Shown in pieces: positions 17,846 to 26,568 of a stretch of 64,000 nucleotides of DNA. Within the stretch, counting starts at the first letter, position 1. Every line of letters begins with the position of its first letter. The translations under genes were made by a program, and so were the position numbers. Origin of the DNA: Planctomycetota bacterium (GTDB lineage Bacteria; Planctomycetota; UBA1135; GCA-002748355); NCBI GenBank assembly GCA_020638795.1, contig JACKHW010000004.1:481257-545256 (forward strand). Reading direction: 5' to 3'. The notes below the pieces were generated by a model. That model was not told the origin of the DNA and ran no database searches. It worked only from the letters and a program-made list of their open reading frames with translations.

Positions 17846-19440
17846 TTGGTCGACTCCAAAGCACGTCGACAAAACGCGACGTCGTCGCGTGCCTTGACGA
17901 CGTCGGTCCGATCCTCATCCGTCGCATCGTCGCGCTGTGCCCACATCTCGAACACCTGCAGCGACTCCTCGAGCACGGGCAGAGCATCGCGGAAGTTGCC
18001 GAAGCACATGTAATACGACCCAACGGTCCTGAACATGGTTCCACGCGCCCGCACACGCGATCGCTCGGTGACCGAAGCGATGATCGTCGACACACCAGCC
18101 GCGAACTCAGGACCATCGGCAAGACCGTCGCGCACATCGAGACCCGGCAGCAGGAGCGGCAACGCCGACCGCGCGAGCCAATGCGCGATGCGTCGATGCC
18201 CTTCGATCGTCGGATGCGCGTAGTCGACGAACAGTGCACGCGCATCCTCGCCAGCGAACACACCAGCGCCGTCGAACGCACCATCGATTCGTAGGAGTTC
18301 ATGACCGAGTTCCCGCGCGAGTTGCTCGAGTCGCGCGACGACCGCACGCGTGCGATGCAGCGGCGCCTTGTCGAGATCGAGCGCGTTGTCGAACGCGACA
18401 CGCGCCGCCTCCGCGTCGCCGGCATGTGCGAGAGAGAGCCCGCGTAGATGCCGCAGGTCCGCACGCTCTGGATACGCGCGAATTGCACGATCGATGTCCT
18501 CGAGCTTCGGCATCCCGGTCGAACCCTTCACGCGGCCGGCTTCGAGCGCCTTCGCCAAGTCGAACGGCAGGTCACGCACACCGTCACTAGGACGCAACGC
18601 CGAACACCACGGCGGCTGCACGCCATAGCCCTGTGGCGCGAGCGCGAGCACGAAGCGCACCCCGCGTTCGCGACACGACGCGGCGAGACCGCGCACGACC
18701 GAAGCGAGTCGATCGAGCATCAACTCGCGATCCGATGCCCCGATCGGAAGCCCACGCAGGGCTGGCCGTTCTGGTGCGGCTTCGCGCACGAGTCGATCGA
18801 AGCCCGAGACGTTTCCACTCGCATGCGCGAACGTTTCGCCAGGCCAAAACGACTGCCGCATCAACCAACCAGCGACCGTATCGAAGATCCGCACCGTCGA
18901 TCCCGAAAAGTCGATCGCCCGCGCGAACGCACCATCGGGTCGCATCGGTTCCGTCAACGGCAAGCGGTTGAGGAACTCGTTCCCCCCGACGACGAGTACG
19001 ATCGAGGTCGGATCACCGAATTGCAGCAGCTTGCGCGCCTGCTCGGCCAGCTGCGGACTGTCGAGAGCGATCCCACCGTCCGCGCGCACGTGCACGTCGC
19101 TCCGGCCGAGCACACGCTGCAATCCCGCGCCGAGCAAGTTGGCGTAGCTCACGTGCCCGAGCGGCTCGTAGGGCATCGCGACGGTCTCCGACGCACCGAC
19201 GAAGTAGATGCGTTCTTCTCCCGTCTTGCGTGGCACGAGAGCGACGTTGGTCGGCCACGTGAGTGAGCCAGGGATCGGTGGCACGACACCGAGTTGTGGC
19301 AGTTCGGCGAGCGGATCGTCGTCGAGGACGCGTGCGGCGAGGTTCGTCACCACGAAGCCAAGGACGACTGACACCAACGCGATCCACGGCCATCGCGACG
19401 CGGCGGCATCCTGATTCGGATCTGCTGCCGTGTCCGCCAT
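17842..19440 (-). CDS. SGNH-fold protein of an O-acetylation operon (second of two)
   Basis: A 532-residue product with an N-terminal membrane helix (WIALVSVVLGFVVTNLAARV) and SGNH blocks YFVGASETVAMPY (Ser), VVGGNEFLN, and FVDYAHPTIEGH (Asp, His). A TPR-like stretch (AIRAYPERADLRHLRGLSLAHAGDAE shape) precedes the last block. Start ATG 19440 overlaps the MBOAT stop (TGATG), a classic coupled arrangement. It probably accepts acetyl groups from the MBOAT protein in the periplasm. The same reading frame stays open far upstream through the MBOAT gene, but that part is a shadow. Confidence 0.84.
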   Translation of the reverse strand: MADTAADPNQDAAASRWPWIALVSVVLGFVVTNLAARVLDDDPLAELPQLGVVPPIPGSLTWPTNVALVPRKTGEERIYFVGASETVAMPYEPLGHVSYANLLGAGLQRVLGRSDVHVRADGGIALDSPQLAEQARKLLQFGDPTSIVLVVGGNEFLNRLPLTEPMRPDGAFARAIDFSGSTVRIFDTVAGWLMRQSFWPGETFAHASGNVSGFDRLVREAAPERPALRGLPIGASDRELMLDRLASVVRGLAASCRERGVRFVLALAPQGYGVQPPWCSALRPSDGVRDLPFDLAKALEAGRVKGSTGMPKLEDIDRAIRAYPERADLRHLRGLSLAHAGDAEAARVAFDNALDLDKAPLHRTRAVVARLEQLARELGHELLRIDGAFDGAGVFAGEDARALFVDYAHPTIEGHRRIAHWLARSALPLLLPGLDVRDGLADGPEFAAGVSTIIASVTERSRVRARGTMFRTVGSYYMCFGNFRDALPVLEESLQVFEMWAQRDDATDEDRTDVVKARDDVAFCRRALESTK

Positions 19441-20882
19441 CAGAACTGGAAGTAGATGAACGGTTGCGCGTCGACCTTGCAGTAGGCGAAGAGGCCGAGC
19501 ACGAGCGCGAGGACGATACCGACGACGAAGGACGGCATCGCGACGAAGCGATCGCGCACGCTCGCCTTGAACGCCTTCGGTAGGTAGTGCATGCCGAAGC
19601 CGAGCGCGAAGGCGACCCACACCGACAGCGGGAGTAGAGGTACCTCGAACCAGCTGCCTTCTCCCGCAGTGACGAGGTTTCGCAGAGCCGTGATCGCGCC
19701 GTCGAACGTGTGCGAGCGGAAGAACACCCACGCGAGACACACCATGTGGAACGTCAGCACGACCGACAACACGTGCCCGACCTTGCCACCCATGCGTCCG
19801 AAACCGCGACGATCCCACCACCGATTGATGCCGAGCCACACGCCGTGCATCGCGCCCCAGACGACGAAGTTCCACGACGCGCCGTGCCACAAACCGCCGA
19901 GCAACATGACGAGCGCGAGGTTCACGTAGGTGCGGATCGGGCCGCAGCGATTCCCGCCGAGCGGGATGTAGAGGTAGTCGCGCAACCACGTCGACAGCGA
20001 GATGTGCCAACGCCGCCAGAAGTCCTGGATGCTGCGAGCCTTGTAGGGAGCCTCGAAGTTCTCGTTGATCTCGAAACCGAGCAGCCGCGCGGACCCGATC
20101 GCGATGTCGCTGTAGCCCGCGAAGTCGCCGTAGATCTGCAACGCATAGCCATAGATCCCGAGCAGCGTCGTCAGGCCGTGCTTCGTACTGCCCTCGGCAA
20201 AGACCGCGTCCACGATTCCCGCCGCGAGGATGTCGGCGATGACGATCTTCTTGAAGAGCCCTTCGAGGATGCGAGCGATGCCGAGATGCAACTCGTCGCG
20301 CGAAAGCGTCGGTGTCCGATCGAGCTGTGGCAAGAAGTCGGACGCACGCACGATCGGGCCCGCGACGAGCTGCGGGAAGAACGCGACGAAGAGCCCGAAC
20401 TCGTAGAGGTTCTTCGCGGGCTTCAACTGACCGCGATAGATGTCGATCGTGTAGCTGAGGGTCTGGAAGGTGTAGAAGCTGATGCCGACGGGGAGCAGCA
20501 GCTCGAACGTTGGCAGCTGCGTCCCGAACAGCGCCTCGATCTCGCCACGGAAGAAGTTGTAGTACTTGAAGACGCCGAGGAGCCCGAGATTGCCGACGAG
20601 CGACATCATCAGCAGGAGCTTGCGCCGCTTCTGCTGCCGCGGATTCGTAGCGTCCAAGGTCGCGATGCGCCCACCGACCCAGTAGTCGAGCAGCGTCGAC
20701 GCGAGGATGAGGCCGAGGTACTTCCACCCGACGAGAACGCCGTTGTCCTCCCACATCGAGTAGAAGAACCACGACGCGACCATGAGCACGACCATGCGCA
20801 TCGAGCGCATCGATCGCAGGGCCCAGAACAGCCCGAAGACGACCAGGAGGAAGACGCCGTAGTCGTTGCTGAGGAAGCTCAT
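19440..20882 (-). CDS. MBOAT O-acyltransferase (AlgI-like)
   Basis: Polytopic membrane acyltransferase that moves acetyl groups from acetyl-CoA across the inner membrane for O-acetylation of an exported polymer. The 480-residue protein has about ten hydrophobic segments and family signatures: GVFKYYNFF, LPVGISFYTFQTLSYTID, FFPQLVAGPI, DFWRRWHISLSTWLRDY and the active-site His in GGLWHGASWNFVVWG (near residue 334). This is the AlgI/DltB branch. It heads a three-gene operon with two SGNH proteins. No alginate or other polymer synthesis genes are adjacent, so the polymer is unknown. ATG 20882 is a well-placed start before the first helix. Confidence 0.93.
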   Translation of the reverse strand: MSFLSNDYGVFLLVVFGLFWALRSMRSMRMVVLMVASWFFYSMWEDNGVLVGWKYLGLILASTLLDYWVGGRIATLDATNPRQQKRRKLLLMMSLVGNLGLLGVFKYYNFFRGEIEALFGTQLPTFELLLPVGISFYTFQTLSYTIDIYRGQLKPAKNLYEFGLFVAFFPQLVAGPIVRASDFLPQLDRTPTLSRDELHLGIARILEGLFKKIVIADILAAGIVDAVFAEGSTKHGLTTLLGIYGYALQIYGDFAGYSDIAIGSARLLGFEINENFEAPYKARSIQDFWRRWHISLSTWLRDYLYIPLGGNRCGPIRTYVNLALVMLLGGLWHGASWNFVVWGAMHGVWLGINRWWDRRGFGRMGGKVGHVLSVVLTFHMVCLAWVFFRSHTFDGAITALRNLVTAGEGSWFEVPLLPLSVWVAFALGFGMHYLPKAFKASVRDRFVAMPSFVVGIVLALVLGLFAYCKVDAQPFIYFQF

Positions 20883-21097
20883 CGAGGCTGCCAGGGCGCC
20901 GCCGGCGCGTGCTCGGTGCAGGTCAGTGGGTTCGACACGCTGCTGGGCTGCGGAATCGTTGGAGAGAAGCCTACACCCTGCGGGCCCGCCCTGTCCGGCT
21001 CGTCGAGTCCGGTTCGCTGCGTGGTCTCGGTGCTGCCCGCTCCACGCTGCCGGTCAGCACACCCTCCACGAGCACGCCGGGTGGCGGCGAAGAAGAC

Positions 21098-21175
21098 TGG
21101 GGTGGCTGATGGGACTTGAACCCACGACCTCCTGAGCCACAGTCAGGCGCTCTAACCAACTGAGCTACAGCCACC
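21098..21175 (-). tRNA. tRNA-His (GTG)
   Basis: A full cloverleaf reads on the minus strand with acceptor stem GTGGCTG/CAGCCAC. The anticodon loop CTGTGGC gives anticodon GTG. The extra G at position -1 (21175) faces C73, the histidine identity element, and the CCA end is encoded (21098-21100). Confidence 0.97.
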
Positions 21176-21218
21176 ACACGAACTCCCGGCCTGAATGCCG
21201 ATCGTTCTCGGGCCGAGG

Positions 21219-21246
21219 ATCTTAGGAACGCGTGCGCACCAAGCAA
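21219..21246 (-). promoter_or_regulatory. Candidate sigma-70-type promoter of tRNA-His
   Basis: On the minus strand TTGCTT and TAAGAT are separated by 16 bp, and the tRNA begins about 44 bp past the -10 box. Spacing is acceptable; matches are 3/6 and 4/6. Confidence 0.4.
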
Positions 21247-21280
21247 GGCAGGAGCGCGACGAACTTGACCGACTGTCTCC

Positions 21281-21308
21281 TTGACTGCGACGACGTCGGC
21301 GATAGCGT
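21281..21308 (+). promoter_or_regulatory. Candidate sigma-70-type promoter of tRNA-Lys
   Basis: TTGACT and TAGCGT with a 16-bp spacer lie 24 bp before the tRNA. The -35 box is good and the -10 box is weak. Confidence 0.38.
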
Positions 21309-21331
21309 TCTCCCCCTCGCAAGCGAAGTGC

Positions 21332-21407
21332 GCCCTTGTAGCTCAGTTGGTAGAGCAACGGATTCTTAATCCGTGGGTCCTAGGTTCGAGCCCTAGCGGG
21401 GGCACCA
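21332..21407 (+). tRNA. tRNA-Lys (CTT)
   Basis: Standard cloverleaf with acceptor GCCCTTG/CGGGGGC, D-loop AGCTCAGTTGGTAGAGC, anticodon stem ACGGA/TCCGT around loop TTCTTAA (anticodon CTT), T-arm GGTTCGAGCC and an encoded CCA. It is divergent from tRNA-His. Confidence 0.97.
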
Positions 21408-21775
21408 GCACTGCCGGCGATACCGGAGGGGTTGCGACCGATCGCACGTCGGTTCCCCCCTCCGGTGCCGAGGCCGCTGAACCAAAGTGAGCCCGCCATT
21501 GCACTCCGTTGCGTCGAGGCTCTTGCCGCGAGTGCATTGACGCTCGGAGTTCCGAAACTCGTCGCGTCGGCGGAGGCGAGAAGCGACGTCTCTATGACGC
21601 CTCGCACGGGCGATTCACGGACCGCGTGCGGCAGGCGCGCGCCGTCCTCCATTGTGCTCCGCCGAACTCCGAGACGACGCCACGCGAACTTTTTCTGACT
21701 TTCCTGCTGCGCGTCCGCCACGGATCTCGCTGAGGGGGCTCCTCGATCGGCCACGGGCCGCACGGAACCTCAGCA
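21408..21775. other. Intergenic region with one hairpin
   Basis: 368 bp between tRNA-Lys and the protease gene. Apart from the hairpin at 21422-21466 I see no conserved reading frame or clear promoter. The protease promoter must lie here. Confidence 0.5.
21422..21466 (+). terminator. Hairpin 15 bp after tRNA-Lys
   Basis: Outer stem ACCGGAGGGG/CCCCTCCGGT (10 bp) encloses an inner stem ACCGA/TCGGT. This is stable and well placed to end the tRNA transcript, but no T tract follows. Confidence 0.5.
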
Positions 21776-24703
21776 ATGCAGCAGAACACACAGAACCTCA
21801 CCCACTCCCCCTCTTCTTCTCTCGGCGCCTCGATCCGCGCCGGACTCGTTCTCGCGGTTGCCGCTGCGGCGGCGTTCAGCCAGAGCGGGGCCGGCGAGGG
21901 GCAGCGACCCGAGCGCCTCGCCTTCCGCCCGACCGAAGTCGCGACCGGTGCCTGCGATGCCCTCCCGGGCCGCGTGGTCGTCAAGTTCGTCGACGGCGCG
22001 CGCGTGCGCCTTCACGACGGGCGCTTGAAGGCGACGCAGCCCACGGCGCAGACCCTCGACCACGTCGAGTCGGTGATCGACGGCGCGCGGGTCGAGCGGC
22101 TCTTCACCGCGAGCGAAGCGGACCTCGACCGCGAGCGCGCCGAGCTCATGGCAGCCGCCGCCCCGACGGAAGCGCCGTTCGCCGACCTCGCGGGATACTA
22201 CCGCGTCGCTTGTGATCCAACGCGCGTCGACGCCCTCGTGCGCGAGCTCCTGCGCGATCCGCTCGTCGAGACCGCGTATCCCGAGCCCGCTCCGGTGCCG
22301 TTCGGCGACCTGCCACCGACGACGCCGCAACTCACGGACAAGCAGGGCTACTTCGCCGATGCGCCGACGGGTTATGGCTACGCGCGCTTCGACTCGATCG
22401 TCGGGATGCGGGCGCACGACGCGTCGGTCGCGCACATCGAGGGATCGTGGATCACGGACCACGAGGACCTCGCGGTGAGCATGCTCGGGAATCCGCCGTC
22501 GGGCGGCTATCTGAGTTCGTCTTGGCTCCACCACGGAACCGCGTGCGCGGGCATCCTCGCGGCGCCGGCCAACGGCTATGGCGTGCGCGGTTTCGCGAGC
22601 GCGGCCAAGAACGTCTACGTCGTCAGCATCTCCAACGGCACCGCCAACGCGATCCAGATCGCGGCTTCGCGACTGAAAGCCGGCTCGGTCATGACATCGT
22701 CCTACGGGTTCGCCAACAGCACGGCCAACTTCCCGCTGGACTTCAACCCGGCCGAGTTCGATGCGGTGCGCGCGGCGACGGCGAAGGGCATCTTCTACGT
22801 CTTCAGCGCCGGCAACTCCGGCAAGAGCCTCGACGACACCGCGATCTACGGCACGCGCTACCTACCGTCGTCGCCGAGTTCGGGTGGCTTCATCATCGGA
22901 GCGACCGAAGGCAGCGCGTTGACCCGCGCTTCGTTCAGCAACTACGGCACGCGCATCGACGCCAACGGCTGGGGACGCAACGTCACGACCCTCGGCTACG
23001 GCGACCTCTTCTACCCGTCCGCCGATGCAAGGCAGTCCTACACCGCGGTCTTCAACGGCACGTCGTCGGCAGCGCCGACCGTCGCCGGCACGATCGCGAG
23101 CTACGTCGGTGCGGTGCGCGAACAACGCGGCGTGACGCTCACGCCGGCCGCCGTGCGCAGTGACCTCGCCGCAATCGGCACCGACGTCCCGGGTGGGCAG
23201 ATCGGTCGTCGTCCGGACCTCGCCCGTTTGCTCAGCAAGCGCGGCTTGCCCGACGGTCTCCTCGTGACGGACCACGGCAAGGTCGGCGGCGCGTTCACGA
23301 TGCAGGTCTCCGGCCAGGCGTCGACGCCGTTCGTCGTCGTGCTCTCGACCGGCCGTGCACGTCTCGACATCGGCCTCAACCGTCCGCTCCTCCTCGATCC
23401 GAGCGGCGTCTTCCATGCTGTCGGCAACCTGATGGCGACGAGCGGCACGATGTCCGTGCGCGTCCCCTTGCCCAACGACAAGGCGATCGATGGCGCCCGT
23501 TGGTTCTTGCAGGGCGGTGTGAATCGCTCGAGCCGCTTCTCGCTCACGAACAGCGCCGAACTCCGCATCGACGGCACTGCGGCATCCGCCACGCCGCCGA
23601 ACGCACCGCAGAACCTCCGCGTCGACGCCAAGAGCGCGAGCGCGATCCGCTTGCGTTGGGACGATGCATCGAACAACGAGGACCGCTTCGTCGTGCGGTT
23701 CAGCACTGATGGGAAGACGTTCGTCGACAAGCTCAGCGTCTCGTCCAACACGACGACCGGTCAGATCAACGGCCTCGCGGCGGACACGCTCTATTGGTTC
23801 CGCGTCGCGGCGGAAAATGCTGCAGGCCGCAACGCGACGGCGATCCTGTCGGTGCGCACCGATGGTGCCGCGCCGCGCGATCCGAGCGGCGTCGCGCTGA
23901 CCGCGCTCCGTTTCGACCGCGCTTCGGTGCGCTGGACGGATCAAGCGAACAACGAGAGCAACTACGAAGTCGCCCTCTCGACCGACGGCGTGAACTACAC
24001 ACGCGTTGCCGCGCTCGGTGCCAACACGACGACAGCAACGGTCACCGGTCTTGCTCCGAATCGGAAGTATTGGATCGGGATCACGGCGACCAACCGCTGG
24101 GGTCGATCGGCTCGCGTCCCCGTCAGCTTCACGACTCCCGACGGTCCGCCGACCGCACCGACAGGCCTGCGCATCGTCGCGGCACGGCAGCGTCAGTTCG
24201 ATCTCGTGTGGTCGGACACCTCGGGCAACGAGCAGGGGTTCCACATCGGCGTGAGCACGGACGGAACCAACTGGACGCGCGTGTTGACCGTCGGCGCGAA
24301 CGTGACGGCCGCGACGATCACGAACCTTGCCGTCGACACGCACTACCACGTGCGCGTGCGTGCCTACAACGCCGCCGACGCCTCGGCACCGAGCGTCACG
24401 ACCGGGCGCACGCTGCCCCGTCCTCCGGACGCGCCAACCAACATTCGGATCACCGAGATCAACACGGCGGGCTTCCGCGTCACCTTCCAGGACAACTCGT
24501 CCAACGAAGACGGCTTCCGTATCGAAACGCGTCGTCGCGACATCACGGGCGCCAACTGGATCGTTCGCGCGAACCTGCCGGTCAACGACTACGACACGCG
24601 CATCACGGGTCTGAAGAGCGACAAGCCCTACGACGTTCGCGTCATCGCCTTCAACAAGGGCGGTGAGACGAACTCGGCCATCGTCGCTACGCGGACGAAG
24701 TGA
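21776..24703 (+). CDS. Secreted subtilisin-like (S8) serine protease with four fibronectin type III domains
   Basis: The 975-residue exported protease starts with a signal peptide (RAGLVLAVAAAAAFSQSGA) and an inhibitor-like propeptide (GRVVVKFVDGARVRL). The S8 domain (about residues 190-470) has the catalytic His in HHGTACAGIL (near 253), the oxyanion Asn in FSAGNSGKS and the Ser in NGTSSAAPTVAG (near 430). The expected Asp motif reads VAHIEGSWITDHEDL, so Glu stands where Asp is normal; some S8 subfamilies share this. A linking domain like the C-terminal region of neighbouring secreted proteins follows (about 480-600), then four Fn3 domains (about 605-975). The last Fn3 is nearly identical to the last one of the 29487 protein. 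It probably degrades proteins outside the cell. Confidence 0.9.
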   Translation: MQQNTQNLTHSPSSSLGASIRAGLVLAVAAAAAFSQSGAGEGQRPERLAFRPTEVATGACDALPGRVVVKFVDGARVRLHDGRLKATQPTAQTLDHVESVIDGARVERLFTASEADLDRERAELMAAAAPTEAPFADLAGYYRVACDPTRVDALVRELLRDPLVETAYPEPAPVPFGDLPPTTPQLTDKQGYFADAPTGYGYARFDSIVGMRAHDASVAHIEGSWITDHEDLAVSMLGNPPSGGYLSSSWLHHGTACAGILAAPANGYGVRGFASAAKNVYVVSISNGTANAIQIAASRLKAGSVMTSSYGFANSTANFPLDFNPAEFDAVRAATAKGIFYVFSAGNSGKSLDDTAIYGTRYLPSSPSSGGFIIGATEGSALTRASFSNYGTRIDANGWGRNVTTLGYGDLFYPSADARQSYTAVFNGTSSAAPTVAGTIASYVGAVREQRGVTLTPAAVRSDLAAIGTDVPGGQIGRRPDLARLLSKRGLPDGLLVTDHGKVGGAFTMQVSGQASTPFVVVLSTGRARLDIGLNRPLLLDPSGVFHAVGNLMATSGTMSVRVPLPNDKAIDGARWFLQGGVNRSSRFSLTNSAELRIDGTAASATPPNAPQNLRVDAKSASAIRLRWDDASNNEDRFVVRFSTDGKTFVDKLSVSSNTTTGQINGLAADTLYWFRVAAENAAGRNATAILSVRTDGAAPRDPSGVALTALRFDRASVRWTDQANNESNYEVALSTDGVNYTRVAALGANTTTATVTGLAPNRKYWIGITATNRWGRSARVPVSFTTPDGPPTAPTGLRIVAARQRQFDLVWSDTSGNEQGFHIGVSTDGTNWTRVLTVGANVTAATITNLAVDTHYHVRVRAYNAADASAPSVTTGRTLPRPPDAPTNIRITEINTAGFRVTFQDNSSNEDGFRIETRRRDITGANWIVRANLPVNDYDTRITGLKSDKPYDVRVIAFNKGGETNSAIVATRTK

Positions 24704-24774
24704 CGAGCAAAGCAATGCAACCGACGAACCCAATCTCACGATCATCCAAACACTCGCACACGAGGAGACTCCCG

Positions 24775-25863
24775 ATGTTCCTACGAAACACGACCATGAC
24801 CGCCGCCACGGCACTGATCCTCGCGACCGTGCTCACGAGCCAGTCGCGCGTCTACCCGACTCACTGGGCGAACGCCGAAGGCAATCACACGATTCAGAAG
24901 CCCTTCACCTCCGGTCGCCTCGTCGGAAGCGTCGGGTATCGCTACCTCCAGATCCTCGACGGCGTGCCGACTTCTTCGATCCAGGGACTACGCTTCCGCC
25001 GCAATGGCAACGCGCAATCGGCGTTCAAAGCCGTCAGTCTGACGCTCGAGATCACGGCATCCGTCGCGAAGGCGTCGGCGGCGAGTCCGTGGACGACCAT
25101 CGACGCGAACCACGGATCGAGCAAGACCATCGTGCGACGCCTCGCGATCCTCAACCTGCCAGCGACCACGGCACGCACGCCGCTGACGTTGCCTTCGCCG
25201 TTCGAATACGACGTGCCCTTCGACAAGCCCTATGGCTTCGCCGGCGGCAACCTCGCCCTCGAGTTTCGCGTGACGAGTCGCGGCAATGCGGCGATCGATC
25301 TCGACGCGTGTCGTGGATCCAACGTCGATCCGAATCCTCTCGCGAACAGCCTCGGCGCCGGTTGCAAAGCGTATGGCGAAACATCACGCGTATCGCTCTC
25401 CCACGGCATCTCACACTCGTGGCAGAAGGGCACGACGACGTGGACCTTCTCGGGCGATCGCCTTCCACCGTCGGGTGTCGTCGTGCTCGCGCTCGGCTTC
25501 GACAATGCACGATGGGGCGCACTGCCTCTGCCGTTGACCTTGCCGGGCACGTCCAATGCAACGAGCGGTGCTTGCACGCTCTTCATCAGCCCGGACGTCA
25601 CTGCTGCATTCCCCGTACAGGCAAACGGGCGGTTCTCGCAGACGTTCAGCCTCGGGCTCGACATGCGCTTTCACGGACTCGACGTGCACGCGCAGCTCTT
25701 GGCACCCGATGCGCGGGCGAACGCCTTCGGCTGGATCGTCTCCAATGCCGTCTCACGCCACTGGATCGCACCGTGGACTCCGGTCGCGACGAGCTACGTC
25801 GACGAAGTCGGCGGATCGGCCACCGTGCACAAGCACGAGGGACTCATTCTCGAACTTCGCTGA
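24775..25863 (+). CDS. Exported protein of unknown function, paralogue of the 34827 protein
   Basis: No known enzyme family was recognised. ATG at 24775 is chosen because GAGGAG lies 10 bp before it and the product starts with a signal peptide (TMTAATALILATVLTS). The 362-residue protein ends in a domain seen in other secreted proteins here: VVVLALGFDNARWGALPLP, an L-x-L-x-G segment with a paired Cys (GACTLFISPD), and ANAFGWIVSN. The likely fold is all beta. It follows the S8 protease by 71 bp on the same strand, so it may be co-transcribed. Its stop overlaps the end of the convergent sigma-factor gene by 20 bp. Confidence 0.75.
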   Translation: MFLRNTTMTAATALILATVLTSQSRVYPTHWANAEGNHTIQKPFTSGRLVGSVGYRYLQILDGVPTSSIQGLRFRRNGNAQSAFKAVSLTLEITASVAKASAASPWTTIDANHGSSKTIVRRLAILNLPATTARTPLTLPSPFEYDVPFDKPYGFAGGNLALEFRVTSRGNAAIDLDACRGSNVDPNPLANSLGAGCKAYGETSRVSLSHGISHSWQKGTTTWTFSGDRLPPSGVVVLALGFDNARWGALPLPLTLPGTSNATSGACTLFISPDVTAAFPVQANGRFSQTFSLGLDMRFHGLDVHAQLLAPDARANAFGWIVSNAVSRHWIAPWTPVATSYVDEVGGSATVHKHEGLILELR

Positions 25864-26521
25864 GTGGTCCGGCTTCTCCAGAGGCCTCGGGAAGCTCGAC
25901 ATGACGCCGCAACTCGGACAACGCACGATGCAGAAGAGCGCGGACCGCCCCAGCGCTCTTGTAGTCGAGTTCGACCGCGATCTCGTCGAAGCTCATCTCG
26001 CAGAAGAAGCGCATGTCGATCACGCGCCGGTGCTTGTCCCCGAGCCGCAGCAGCGCGGCGTCGAAGCCGTAGCCGAGTTCGCCGAGTCCCGCGAGCGAAC
26101 TCGGCGATGGCCCGCTCGCCGCGAAGCCGAACTCGGCGATCGTGTCACGGAACACGTCGCGAAACGACTTCACCGCGCCCCCGCCGCGCTTGATCGTCAA
26201 CTCACCGCGCTTGGCGTCGACCACTTTGTTGGCCGCGATGCGCGCGATCCAGTTGCGAAACCCGCCTTCACTACGCGTCGGATCGAACCCGCCACCCTGG
26301 ATCGTGCTCCACGCGTAGAGGAATGCCTCCTGCAGGGCGTCGTCCACATCCGAGGGATCGGTCGTCCAGCTCCGCCCGAGACGCAGGATCGCGCTGCGGC
26401 GAATTCGCTCGTAATGTCGGCGGTACAGGATCTGGAAGGCCGTTTCATCGGCCTCGCGCGCGATCCGCTCGCACAGGACGAGCGTCGGTGTTCCGGGGTC
26501 CCGACTCGTGTCACACGTCAT
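25844..26521 (-). CDS. ECF-type RNA polymerase sigma factor
   Basis: A 225-residue sigma-70 family regulator. Region 2 is seen in FQILYRRHYERIRRSAILRL through DVDDALQEAFLYAW and WIARIAANKVVD. Region 4 appears near the C-terminus: KHRRVIDMRFFCEMSFDEIA, a helix-turn-helix, then AVRALLHRALSELRR. Between regions 2 and 4 is a longer, Gly-rich linker than usual (about 60 residues). It is divergent from a Ser/Thr kinase gene, 47 bp apart, an arrangement known for planctomycete ECF groups that are controlled by protein kinases in place of an anti-sigma factor. No anti-sigma gene is adjacent. Targets are unknown but may include the surrounding secreted-protein genes. Confidence 0.92.
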   Translation of the reverse strand: MTCDTSRDPGTPTLVLCERIAREADETAFQILYRRHYERIRRSAILRLGRSWTTDPSDVDDALQEAFLYAWSTIQGGGFDPTRSEGGFRNWIARIAANKVVDAKRGELTIKRGGGAVKSFRDVFRDTIAEFGFAASGPSPSSLAGLGELGYGFDAALLRLGDKHRRVIDMRFFCEMSFDEIAVELDYKSAGAVRALLHRALSELRRHVELPEASGEAGPLSEVRE

Positions 26522-26568
26522 CTCAGTCCTCTTCGCCGCACCCCGAAGGGATTGCGCCGGACGGTATC

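Noticed and set aside
15449..18013. 854-codon plus-strand frame
   Set aside because: Antisense to the thioredoxin-domain and SGNH genes, both of which show conserved motifs. Its Arg/His/Glu-rich product is typical of shadow frames.
17842..20772. 976-codon frame covering the MBOAT gene and an SGNH gene
   Set aside because: Only the last 532 codons (from 19440) are a protein with motifs. The upstream part is a shadow of the MBOAT gene.
22862..24814. 650-codon minus-strand frame under the protease
   Set aside because: Antisense to Fn3 domains; low-complexity Arg/Val/Asp composition and no motif.
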